A stretch of 12,500 bases of DNA from Parachlorella kessleri (GCA_001598975.1 BBXU01000374.1:1-12500); one strand, 5' to 3'; shown: positions 1 to 8,508, numbered from the stretch's first letter. Made by a program: numbers and translations. The notes: a model not told the origin generated them from the letters alone.

Positions 1-204
1 ACCCCACACACACCACCCACCATCATCACCACACACACACACACAAATAGCCAGCTATTACCACTCCTGCCTACCAGGGTCAGACCCAACAAACCCTCCC
101 ATAGCGTAGCCAGCAACAGCTCTGGCCAGCCCCCTCCCCCCCCTCCCCCCCCCACACACCACCACCACCACCACCACCACCCCACACACCCTGCACACCC
201 GCAC
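1..204 (-). repeat. Intron of the Mei2-like gene with CA and CAC microsatellites
   Basis: The donor GTGCGG at 204 begins this intron, which runs off the left edge. It holds CA-rich runs near 1-46, C-runs at about 130-153, and a CAC trinucleotide run at about 154-183. No coding pattern is seen. Confidence 0.85.
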
Positions 205-418
205 CTGAAGCCCGACTTGTGCAGCACCTCCTGCATGACCGCCTGCGTGTACTTGTTGGGGATGTTGCGGATCATGACCGTCGTGCGCGCGTCGGGGCGG
301 CCGCTCTCCGCCTCCTCAAGGCTGAACTCAAACTGCGGCCAGTCCGGGCGACAGAGCAGGGCGTTGGGTGGCGCCCAGAGTTTCACTACATCCCAGGCTG
401 AACCCACCATAGCAGGGC
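205..418 (-). other. Mei2-like gene, exon opening the C-terminal RRM3
   Basis: Begins after a strong acceptor (CTCCCCTCCCAG) and ends at TTCAG|GTGCGG. It encodes SAWDVVKLWAPP, WPQFEFSLEEAE, then the hallmark DARTTVMIRNIPNKYT and QAVMQEVLHKSGF. The last part is the Mei2 RRM3 start (family form R-T-T-L-M-I-K-N-I-P-N-K-Y-T), which separates Mei2-like proteins from other RRM proteins. RRM3 is known in the family for RNA binding, in yeast Mei2 to meiRNA. The exon ends inside the first helix, so most of RRM3 is outside the window. An alternative acceptor 21 bases inside the exon (GGTTCAG) would also keep frame. Confidence 0.88.
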
Positions 419-3400
419 CTGGGAGGGGAGCGGGGCGCGTGCTAGGGAACAAGCGGGTAGCGGGCGGCCAGCATTGCGGTGGTTGAAAGCAAAGGCCAGC
501 AGTGATGCAAGTTCCAATTTCAGGCATGGCTGGGACCGGCAGGGCACGGCAACCATTGCCGGGTGTGACGTGTGTGTGTAGGGGTGGTGGGGGACAGGAC
601 GCAGCAGCTGTGAGAGCAAGATTCCCCACCTCTGCTGGGTTGTAGGCGCCGCCAGCCCTGTGGCTTCGAGCTATCCTGGCACTGGCCCGGGAGTCGCTCC
701 GCTGCGGCTTGTCCTGCACACGGCCCTAGGCGCACACAAATAGAGAACGCAGCCGAGCAGCCTACCGTGCTGCCAAGCCATCTTTCGCATACGCTCATAC
801 GTAGCTCCCTCCCACCTACCCAGCCCTAGCATGCGGTCCACTGCAGCAGCCCCCTTTCACTAGTGGGTGCTCTGGCGGCCATGGTGCTTGCAGACGCCCC
901 ACTGGGTGACGAGATAATTCGTGAAAACCCCTCACGTATCCATGTATCAGCCAGGCACTCCTGCAAGTGCGCAAGCGCCAGCGCCACAGGAAGTTTCTGT
1001 GTGGGGTCTGACACCTGCTCGAAGCTTACCTGCTGCTGCTGCTGGGGCCCCTGCTGCCCCTGGGCCCCCAGGGAAAGGCCCCCCATGCGCTGCATGAGGT
1101 CGTGGCCCGGCATGTAAGAGCCCATCCCACCGGGGGGGCCCGGCATTGTGGCCATTGGGCTGCCGCCAGCGGCTGCACGCACAAGAGCAACACGCATTTG
1201 CCAGTTAAGGAGCTCCCATAACTGCGGGTGGCACAATGACAGTAGACAGCCAAGGCAGCGCAGGCTAGTAGGATGCATAGGGCCTGGTTGTAATGCTGTC
1301 AAGCCTTCTAACCCTGCTGTTTCTAGTGAAGCTGAATATACACTCTGCGCTGGCGTATGCCACCAGACAGAACCGCAGTCAGGCAGGCTGGTTTCTAAGA
1401 CAAGGAGAGTGGTGCTGCCATCGTCCCAGGCACAACTGTTGCGGCTGGCGTGGTGAGCACTGTCATCAAGCCAGCAATGAAACAGCTCACCCTCGAACAT
1501 GTGAGGGGGCGCCATGAACACCATGCCGGGGGGGCTGCTGCCCATGCTGCCCATGCCCGGGGGCGAGGTGCCGTACACGGGGGAGCCGCCGTAGGGGGGC
1601 GGGGGCGAGCCGCCGTACAAGGGTCCGCTGCTGCTGCGAAGGGGTATGCTGATGAAGCCGGAGGGCAGCGGGGGGGAGCCGCCATTGGGGAACACTGCCG
1701 GGAACAGGCCAAGGCAAGAGTTGAGGAAATCTGGGTTGAAGGTGGTGTCAAAGAGGCGGCCCCATGCTGTGGTTCCTGGCTTGCCTGTCACCGCATACAC
1801 CTAATTGCCACGATCCCAACCACTCTACAGGGAAGCATGACGGAGCAGGGAAACACTGCTGCCACCCAGCTCAGGGTGTGGTACACGCCACATGACAGCC
1901 TAAGCTACAAGCCTCAACAAGCGTCCCCAACTCTTCCGCCTCTGCGTCCTCCTTCGAATGCAATACAGGCACTCCTAAACCCTTCTCAGTACAAGCTCCC
2001 CGAACCCTGGAGAACCCACCTGCTGGCGGTGAGGCTGCCCGCTCCATGGGCCCAACCTCCGGCGGGTAACAGTGGAAGACGGGGTAGGCCGCGCCCCAGG
2101 TGTAGGCCGGCATGACTGCATGGCACAGCGAGGGTAAGCGTCAGCTCCAGCGCGTCCGTTGCGATGTGCTTCAAGAACGGACAGGCCATCGATTGCCAGA
2201 TTTAACTTTAATGGGAAGCGCGTGCCGTAGCCACCAACCCTGGAGAGCAGGCCATGCGGCTATGTGCTGTGCTGTGCTTAGGTTGAACGAGTTTGGGGAA
2301 CCGATGGGAGCGTCCACTGTTCATGACGATGCGGTTGCAGCAGCATTTGCACATCCGGCAGCACTGCAGCAGCATGCGCACCTGGCATGAGCAGGGGCGG
2401 CGACCCGGGCGGCAGCACCAGCGGTGGGGAGGCGCGCCCGCCAAAGCTGTCAGTACGGGCCACAGGGGCAGGCCCGCCGCCCCGCATCCGTACCGCCAGC
2501 TGAGCCACAGAGGACGACCGACCTGAGGCAGCAGCCAAGGGAGTGCCCCGTCAAGGAGAAGGACACGTCTGTAACAGGTGAATGCATGCGGCAGAGGCAC
2601 TTGCGCCCTGCGGGGAGGCCGGCACCGCCTCCAGGCTAGCATAAGTACAGCATAAGAGGTAGTGAGAGGGTTCGTGAAAGTGAGCTGTAAACATGTCAGG
2701 GAGGGTGCATCGCTGGGCTATTCTCCTAAGCGTCGCTCAAGCGCAAGGTCGAGACATACAGGGCGGGATGCAGAGTTGCACACCCAGCCCAGCAGAGCGC
2801 AGCCCAGCGCAGCGCACCTAGCAGGACGATGGGGTCCAGGTCAGCCTCCCGCAGCTCCACCTTGCACCCCCCCAGCTCCTCCTCCCCACCAGGCAGCCCC
2901 TCCAGCGCCCTCTCAGCACACCTGCAACCATCGTAGCAGTGGCCTTCTGTTTCTAAGCCTGCAGTTCACCCACCAAGCTCTTCTTCCTTCCCCAGGCAGC
3001 CCTTTCCGAAGCCGGCTCTACACACTTAGAGCAGCGTTTTCTGTTGGTCGCACTCACAACCTCTCCAGGCATTTCAATTGAGCATGAGCATCGCTCCATA
3101 ACACACCCAGCCACAAGCGCAGCTCTCATGTCAGCCGTGGGATGTGCCGTCCACCAGCGCCGCCCACCTGCTGTCCAGCCACTCCACAAAGTACAAAGTG
3201 CCGGATCCCCAGATGCCGCACACCTCGCCCTGCGCTGAGCACGCCCTGCCCAGGGCCTCCCGTGATAGCTCGCCCTCTGCAGGCCAACATGAGTATTGCC
3301 AGCATCTGCCGTCTGAGTGACGCTTAAATCCATCCAGGCTTTAAGTCCTTCCATGTCAGCCCTTAGGTGCTGTCCTAGGCATTCGATTCACTGCACCTCA

Positions 3401-4922
3401 CACAAGCATGCCGCACATCTAGCTAGGCCACCACAGCCACGATGCCAGATGACACTGCGCTTCCCCTGCCTGCTGGGGCATATCCAGGGCCAGGCACAGA
3501 CACTGACCTCTACAGCATCAACTGTCCTTTGCAGCCAAGTCAACCACGGCCATGCTGCCCACCCAGCCATGCCCCCGGAAAATCCCGTCACTACCGCACC
3601 TGTGACCTCGACAGCCAGGATGCCAGAGGGCATCGCAGCTCCCTCCTCACTGGCAGGGGGCGCCCCCAGCGCAACAAAGCGTACCGAGCGCGGCAGCTGA
3701 CCAGGCCCAGCAGGGCTGCCATGGAAGGGAGGGGTTGCAGGAGCGAGGAGAGCGTCATGGGCTCCGATGGCGGCTCGCAGGTCGTAGAAGGTAGCTACCA
3801 CTGTGCCCTGGCTTTGGCGCTGCGAGCTGTCAAAGTGCCTGCAAAAGGCAAGAAGAGCGGCATGGTGTTGACAGCTTGTCGTTTAAGACTAGGTGCATGT
3901 CTGGCAGGGAGGCATCCTCCTTGCAGCTTGGGTTGGTCTGCCAGGTTGCCAAGGGCCCTCCAACAGAGATACAAACTTCAGCCACAGGGGTTACTTCATC
4001 AACCACGACGTGCCCATTTCCATCACTGGTATCCTGTTCCCTTGCTCACTCTTCCCCCCGCCCCTACTCTTGCCGCGCTCCCTTTCCTGTTGTCCGGACA
4101 GCATTGCCCCCTATCCTGCTGTCACTGGCAGCCCTTGTAGAACCCTGAACCTCGGTGCTGCACCCACCTCAGCTCGCCATGACGCCTGAGTTGCTCCAGG
4201 AGGGGACCTTCCTCCTCATCTGTCCCTATGCTGATGCTCAGTTGGCGGGTTGGCGGCACCATCAGCTGTTCGTTAGGCACGGCATGGGAGACAGTCACCT
4301 TGGGTCCCTGCAAATTTAACACAACAAGTTGGCAAAGAATTTCCTGGATATAACTTGCATGCCTGAACCGAGATAAGAAGGGGTTGGTTGGTTGGTAAGC
4401 TTGGTGACAGCGCTAATCACAACAGGGGGCAAGACAGTTGCTAACCGTCCATACTGCTTAGCGGCCAGCCCAGCCTTGCGCCAACCAAGCACAACGGTCT
4501 TTGAAGCCTGCAGGCAGTTCGTCGAGTAAATTTCACCCTCCCCGCTATCGAAAACGGACCTGGTGGCCCTCCCAGGCATCTGGCCGCCGTGGCTGTGCGG
4601 CGCCGCCGGGGCCACGCTGACGGAACTGGCCGCTATTACTGCGAGGCATGTTGGCCTGGGTTTCTCGCGTGACAATGTACTCTGCAGAAGGCGGCTTGTA
4701 GCTGCCCATGATGGTTGGCTGCTCCATCCTGCTGGGCAGGATTACTGACACGGGCTCCAGCTCTGGGTAGCCGCCCCTGTCCACTACGGGACTGCTGGCC
4801 TCGCTGGGCGAGGAGTCCGATCGGAACTCCACCGCCCCTGGGTTGAGCCTGGTTTTAATCCGAGCCTCCTGCTGCGCGGCGGGGTCAACGAGTGCCTCGC
4901 CCGCTGTACCTGTCTGACACAT
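205..4922 (-). CDS. MEI2: Mei2-like RNA-binding protein (5' part and RRM1-RRM2, start of RRM3; continues off left edge)
   Basis: Spliced gene read right to left. Exons with matching phases: 4560-4922, 4168-4307, 3600-3838, 3168-3276, 2818-2921, 2382-2522, 2020-2115, 1491-1784, 1030-1172; then unresolved exons in 419-1029; then 205-418. Every junction from 4922 to 1030 has GT/AG ends and keeps frame. The product has a PAM2-like motif, tandem RRM1 and RRM2, a Pro/Gly/Gln-rich linker, and the Mei2 C-terminal RRM opening (RTTVMIRNIPNKYT). Mei2-family proteins bind RNA and act in meiosis in fission yeast and in meiosis and development in land plants; the role in this alga is inferred only. The ATG at 4922 follows a plausible acceptor (TTCAG), so it may be internal. 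A second ATG at 5095 could begin an upstream exon, but no donor there is convincing. The rest of RRM3 and the stop codon lie beyond base 1. The family call is firm; the exact start and exons in 419-1029 are not. Confidence 0.88.
630..960 (-). other. Unresolved Mei2-like exon candidates (630-713 and 936-960)
   Basis: Between the phase-0 end of exon 1030-1172 and the start of exon 205-418, which needs one base from its predecessor, something with length 1 mod 3 is required. Candidate 630-713 (GTGTGCAG| to GCAGAG|GTGGGG, 84 bases) has clean borders and two open readings: DKPQRSDSRASAR in phase 0, or QAAAERLPGQCQDSS in phase 1. Candidate 936-960 (TTGCAG| to ATAC|GTGAGG, 25 bases) followed by 630-713 in the second reading satisfies all phases, but the implied intron 961-1029 is only 69 bases. 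The chain is inference; transcripts are needed. Confidence 0.35.
1030..2522 (-). other. Mei2-like gene, low-complexity linker exons between RRM2 and RRM3
   Basis: Four exons, 2382-2522, 2020-2115, 1491-1784 and 1030-1172, join in phase (introns 2116-2381, 1785-2019, 1173-1490). They encode a long linker rich in Pro, Gly, Ser and Met, with repeated units such as YGGSPPPPYGGSPVYG, GMGSMGSSPPGM, and a final GQQGPQQQQQ whose five Gln codons are pure CAG and abut the splice donor (CAG|GTAAGC). No folded domain is recognisable. The acceptor for 1491-1784 (GTGACAG|GC) has little pyrimidine tract but is the one that keeps phase. Long disordered linkers between RRM2 and RRM3 are usual in this family. 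Confidence 0.75.
2818..3276 (-). other. Mei2-like gene, RRM2 exons (3168-3276 and 2818-2921)
   Basis: Exon 3168-3276 starts after GCCTGCAG and encodes EGELSREALGRACSAQGEV, then a TLYFVEW strand and LDSR. It joins in phase to 2818-2921, which encodes CAERALEGLPGGEEELGG then CKVELREADLDP. Order and spacing match the second RRM of Mei2-like proteins: L..L..YGE, then a FIEF-like strand, YDVR-A-E-AL helix and a final KLE strand. RRM2 follows RRM1 with almost no linker, as expected for the tandem pair. The insertion of acidic PGGEEE before the last strand is unusual in length. Confidence 0.85.
3277..3599 (-). other. Intron within RRM2 of the Mei2-like gene (no feature seen)
   Basis: 323 bases between donor CACAG|GTGCGG at 3599 and acceptor GCCTGCAG at 3277. 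I see no RNA gene, repeat or coding pattern. Open frames here on either strand have no protein-like composition. Confidence 0.8.
3600..4307 (-). other. Mei2-like gene, RRM1 exons (4168-4307 and 3600-3838)
   Basis: Exon 4168-4307 begins after TTTGCAG and encodes QLSISIGTDEEEGPLLEQL then RRHGELR, which looks like the beta1-alpha1-beta2 part of an RRM. It splices in phase (AG|G) to exon 3600-3838, which continues HFDSSQRQSQGTVVATFYDL, then RAAIGAHDAL and a beta4-like VRFVALGAPP. The pattern of a hydrophobic strand, then YDLRAA, then an A..AL helix is typical of RRM1 in Mei2-like proteins (YDIRAA). The aromatic RNP1 position is replaced by V/A-T-F. The end of exon 3600-3838 already starts RRM2 (SGILAVEVT). 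The intron between the two exons is 3839-4167. Confidence 0.85.
4560..4922 (-). other. Mei2-like gene, N-terminal exon with PAM2-like motif
   Basis: Open for 121 codons from ATG 4922 and ending CACCAG|GTCCGT at 4560 in phase 0. About 25 residues in is RLNPGAVEF, which fits the PAM2 core L-N-P-x-A-x-x-F. PAM2 peptides dock on the MLLE domain of cytoplasmic poly(A)-binding protein; that is known for the motif, and its use here is inferred. The rest of the exon is polar and low in hydrophobics (Ser, Pro, Gly, Gln, Arg), as in a disordered N-terminal region. The frame stays open upstream to about 5100 without an ATG, so coding could reach further right through another exon. Confidence 0.75.
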
Positions 4923-5452
4923 GCTGAAGCCTCGTTTGAGCCCAAAAAGGCAGATGATGCTATCGACAGAGGCCAACGAAGTGCCTGGCTTGATGCGCAT
5001 ATGCCTGCGGTGGGATGCCGATGCTCCCACGGTGGCATCTCCGAAGGGCAAGGCATCGGATCCACGTGCCAAAAATAGTGATCGATCTGTGCCATCTCCT
5101 GGCTACAACAGTAACACAGAGCCTCTGTCTTCAAGTATCCAGCATCTGGTTGCCAGGCCGACCACCTCACTGGTCAAAGTTGGCGGGAACATATGGCGTA
5201 GTTCCTGGCTCGCTAACATACACAAACAAATAGAAGGACTATATTTAAAACCAGTTCCTTACTGCGACCCTGTAACCCTGTTCTTATACAGGCTTGTGCA
5301 TGTATAGCATGCAATATTGTTGATTACTTCGTTATAGGATTTCCTTCAGGGGTGCACACCGTTGTTCTGACAGTGTTTTGTGCCACTCTAAGCGCCACAG
5401 GCACTTCTGCTTTCGCTGCTCCCTTGATTTCCTTCCGCCGCACAAGGGCCCC
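4923..5452. promoter_or_regulatory. Head-to-head promoter region between the Mei2-like gene and NIP7
   Basis: About 360-530 bases, depending on the true Mei2-like start, separate the two divergent coding starts. The part around 5190-5350 is the most AT-rich stretch nearby and contains CTATATTTAAAA at 5239-5250, a TATA-like element that reads acceptably on both strands. It lies about 200 bases from the NIP7 ATG and about 145 from the alternative Mei2-like ATG at 5095. Unmapped 5' UTRs of both genes must lie here. Shared regulation is an inference from spacing alone. Confidence 0.5.
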
Positions 5453-7040
5453 ATGCGGTGGGTGCTGCTCGTCTGTGCCGTTGCAGCCCATGTTGCACGC
5501 CCCCACCGCTAGCCGCAGATGTGTCATGCAGTTGAGGTCGCCCACTCCGGGAGCAGTGGGCACAGCAAACACCTCCCTCCCTAGTTTGGCGTTCTGCCCA
5601 GCCTCCCCATAAACTTCCCTTGCATTTTCTGCAGGCCCCTGACCGAGGAGGAGACTCGGCAGGTTAGTAAGCTCAAGTGACTGCTGTGCCCCTGTATGAT
5701 CGCGTATGAAGCAAACAGCACAGCCTGTCTGCGCGTGCTGTACCACCCCTGCTTTCCTGCTGCTCCAAGGCTGGCCACCCTCGCTCCTTCACCTCCCTTG
5801 GTACTCTGTTACAGAGAGCAAGCACCGTGAGGCCCGCCCTACCTGCGTTATCCTGCTGTAGGTTTTTGAGAAGCTGCACAAGTTCATCGGCAAGAACATC
5901 AAGGCGCTGGTGGACCGCCAGGACGAGCCGTACTGCCTACGGCTGCAGAAAAACAAGGTCTACTATGTGCGGGAGGACCTCATGCGGCGGGCCACAAACG
6001 TAAGATTTTGACTTGGGCGAGGCATGCGGTAGGAGGGTTGCAGACTGTATGGAGCAGCACAATGACAGGGTCAACCGTGAGCAAGGGCATCCCGTGCAGT
6101 AGGCAGCAATGCTGAGGGGTGAAGTGCAAGGGTGGGTTGGATGGCGGTGGCCTGGTGTGTTGCATATGGTGGAAGGGTTGGTAGCGTAGAGGGTAGGAAG
6201 AGTAAAGTGCGAGACTGCTGGCGCCAACGTGGACGTGGAAGATGTCGTAACCCTGCTTGCTGATGCTGCTTGTGAGGGGTGTGTTACATGTACAAGTGGG
6301 GAGATCCTCCTGCTTGCCTGGTGCTGTGTGCTTGGAGCCATGTGCAGGTCAGTGTAGCCCTAGCAGCCTTGGACGGGTGGTTGACCGGCTTCTAAGTTGT
6401 CATATGTGGTGCAGATTGCCCGGGATAAGCTGGTAGCTTTGGGCACCAGCATTGGCAAGTTCACACACAGCGGCAAGTTCCGCCTCACTGTAGGCGCATT
6501 GGATGTGCTGGCCCAGCATGCCAAGTACAAGGTAGGTGGGCGCCTGCACTGGCACCTGCTAACTGGCTTGCAGATCGGGGCAGCTGTGGCAAGGGATGGG
6601 TATCACAGTTGGGTGCTAGCAGCTGCTGCTGTGGCTGCTGCTGCCAAGAGTGCCGCCTGTGTCTTACAGCATAGGAATTGCATATCATCCCGCCGGCTCT
6701 GTCCGTCCCGGCCATGTGTGTGGCCACAATCCAGCCCGCGCACTACTGTTACCCAGGCTAAGCTGCCGCTGCTCCCGCCCCGCCGCAGGTGTGGGTCAAG
6801 CCCTCCCAGGAGATGCAGTTTCTGTATGGCAATCACGTGCTCAAGTCGGGCCTGGGCCGCATCACGGAGAACACCCCCGCCTACACCGGGGTAGTCATCT
6901 ACTCCATGTCTGACGTGCCCCTGGGCTTTGGCGTGACCGCCAAGTCCACGGCCGAGTGCAGAACTGCGGACCCGGGCACGATCGTGGTGTTCCATCAGTC
7001 AGACGTGGGGGAGTACCTGCGGGCAGAGGACGAGCTCTAG
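5453..7040 (+). CDS. NIP7: 60S ribosome subunit biogenesis protein NIP7 (complete, 5 exons)
   Basis: Exons 5453-5457, 5635-5662, 5862-5999, 6415-6531 and 6789-7040 (TAG) total 540 bases, 179 aa, against about 180 aa usual for NIP7. All four introns are GT/AG and phases match. NIP7 is a nucleolar factor for 27S pre-rRNA processing and 60S assembly. Residues 1-94 form the pre-PUA domain ([47 protein letters not shown]). Residues about 95-170 form the PUA RNA-binding domain ([57 protein letters not shown]). These blocks match the eukaryotic family closely. The start ATGCG|GTGGGT was chosen because ATG CG joined to G CCC CTG restores the family N-terminus MRPLTEEE; no in-frame ATG is present directly before exon 2. 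Divergent from the Mei2-like gene and convergent with the CLPTM1 gene. No sign of degradation. Confidence 0.95.
6000..6414 (+). other. NIP7 intron 3 (no embedded gene seen)
   Basis: 415 bases from GTAAGA to GTGGTGCAG, G/T-rich on the plus strand. I looked for C/D-box snoRNA motifs because ribosome-biogenesis genes often host snoRNAs. TGATG-like words occur near 6260 but without a paired C box, D box and terminal stem that I could support. Confidence 0.7.
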
Positions 7041-7428
7041 TGGTACTGTGGTGTTGCAGTCTAGGCGGGAGTCCTTGACGACCTAGTGGTTTTCCCATGA
7101 CTGTGGTGTCGCACCAGTCAGGAGAGCGGGTTGTTTGAGCAGGCGGCGATCCAGCGATGAGGTTAGGATCCTGTCAAGGGAGGTGGTGTACCCGCACCTG
7201 GGCTGCACGGTGTGATCTTTGCTATGAGTTTCTGAAAGCTAAGGTTTGCTGAGGCATACTGAGGAGAGCTTTTGGGTCAAGCATCGGCAGAATGTGGGGA
7301 TGTACTGGGTGATGCCAGCCGGCACACAGTGGCGGCAGTTGGTGCCGCTGCGCTACCGGAATCAGGTGCAGCAGTAGGGAGGAAGTGCGTTGGAACTGTT
7401 CAAATGACCTGCTGCAGTGCTGGCCTGC

Positions 7429-7433
7429 TGTAA
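7429..7433 (+). terminator. Candidate TGTAA poly(A) signal of NIP7
   Basis: TGTAA is the usual poly(A) signal of chlamydomonad green algae. This is the first one on the plus strand after the NIP7 stop, giving a 3' UTR near 400 bases. A second TGTAA at 7666-7670 is an alternative. Confidence 0.5.
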
Positions 7434-7877
7434 GTACTGTGACGGACCATGAAGGAAGCTCCAGTACTTTTCGAAAGAGAGTTTTTCCAAAGTTTACTTT
7501 TTGATGTTCAGTGACAAACCTAGTGAGATGTGCATGGGCATATGAATTCCCATGAGTAGCATAACACACGGCATGCATGGCTTACTGCCTACCCTAATTT
7601 GCTTCCTGGCTGGCACTGCAAATGCTTAGGTCTGTAGGCGGTACACCGCCTGATGATGGCATTAGTGTAATGATTGGTATCGCACCCAGCTGGGCTGGAT
7701 GAGGCGGGCATGCAAGGGGTAGTCTGGTGCCTGCATCCTTCGTGGCTCTGCCGACATGCGAAATTATGGGCCAGGACAGCCCCGACAACAAAACAAGGTG
7801 GCACCCGTGCCCTGAAGGTTTCAGTCTCTGACCCGCCCGAAACCGTTGTTGCAAGCGGGCAACCTGTGCTTTGTCAC

Positions 7878-7882
7878 TTACA
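7878..7882 (-). terminator. Candidate TGTAA poly(A) signal of the CLPTM1-like gene
   Basis: TTACA on the plus strand, i.e. TGTAA on the minus strand, is the first such signal downstream of the stop codon at 8286-8288, implying a 3' UTR of about 400 bases. With the NIP7 signals it leaves roughly 200-450 bases between the two transcript ends. Confidence 0.5.
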
Positions 7883-8285
7883 CAGTCAACTGACTTCATA
7901 TGGGGCCATGGGGAGTTAAATAGCGTACATTCCCGGCAATAAACACCAGTGCAGGCCTGCTGCGGGCCATAAAAAAAAACCCAACCGTTCACAAGGAAGA
8001 CATATAGACATTGCACACATGTACCTCGCAAGCTGGCCGCACAAAAAGTGCAAACCCTGCCACAGGGAGAACCGTAGCACTGGTCCGTTGGCCACCTCCT
8101 AGCACAGCACTGTGACACACAGCAGCTGCACAGCATGCCAAGGCCACACACTAACGCTAGCTTTGTCCAACAAAAGGCAGTCCATCACCAAGCACTGCTG
8201 CCAGAGCCCAGCAGAACCAGCCCCAAAGCCGCTGCTACCCAGCTACCAGGCCGTGGCAGCCCCCACCTATCAATAACCCCACACC

Positions 8286-8508
8286 CTACTTCTCCTTCTT
8301 GCTTTCCTGCACCTGCTGCTCCTCGCTCACGCTACTGGAAGCGGCAGCAGCATCGGCACCTGCCTCCTTCTTGCCTCCAGCCTGGCTGGCCTTGCCCTTG
8401 CCGTTGTCTTTGCTCGCTTTTGCAGCCTCCCTCTTCTCCTCCGCCTCGTCCTTGGCTTGCTGTTGATCCTCCTTCTCGTCGTCTATATCCGGCTGCTCCT
8501 CCGCGTAC
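8286..8508 (-). other. CLPTM1-like last exon: charged cytosolic tail with KKXX ending
   Basis: This exon encodes 73 residues after GG|G: an acidic start (YAEEQPDIDDEKEDQQQ), a Lys/Glu/Ala helix-prone segment (KDEAEEKREAAKASK), a Gly/Lys stretch, Ala/Ser runs, and the C-terminus QVQESKKEK. Lysines at -3 and -4 make a canonical dilysine (KKXX) signal, known to recruit COPI for return to the ER. This tail is far less conserved in the family than the exons before it, so its frame was checked: it is the only open reading that continues the family NEFG motif across the 8508/8854 junction. Confidence 0.88.

Larger units (their letters stand above)
7041..8285. other. Convergent 3' regions of NIP7 and the CLPTM1-like gene
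   Basis: No protein-coding pattern on either strand. From the left it should contain the NIP7 3' UTR (to about 7445 or about 7685) and, from the right, the 3' UTR of the CLPTM1-like gene (down to about 7865). The middle holds a small perfect inverted repeat at 7636-7651 (AGGCGGT, 2-base loop, ACCGCCT) and a run of nine A at 7971-7979. Open frames here are short and lack family resemblance. Confidence 0.7.

Noticed and set aside
1..200. CAC-rich repeats as a CRISPR or structured array
   Set aside because: These are simple microsatellites without spacers, inside an intron of a eukaryotic gene.
826..1800. A 324-codon minus-strand open frame as one intact exon or gene
   Set aside because: Its two ends match the real linker exons 1491-1784 and 1030-1172, but the middle (1173-1490) loses composition bias and has a perfect donor and acceptor that restore phase. 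It is exon-intron-exon that happens to stay open.
1450..2115. A 221-codon plus-strand open frame
   Set aside because: It is the antisense of GC-rich linker exons of the Mei2-like gene; no family resemblance or splice logic supports it.
3442..4140. A 232-codon plus-strand open frame
   Set aside because: It is antisense to the RRM1 exon 3600-3838 and then runs through intron sequence. Composition is Pro/His/Arg-rich with no recognisable domain.
4380..4397. GGTT repeats as a telomere-like tract
   Set aside because: Only about three units (GGTTGGTTGGTT) in an intron; too short and not the algal telomere unit.
6000..6788. Possible snoRNAs in NIP7 introns
   Set aside because: Ribosome-biogenesis genes often host snoRNAs, but I found no matched C/D boxes with a terminal stem nor a clear H/ACA layout by eye.
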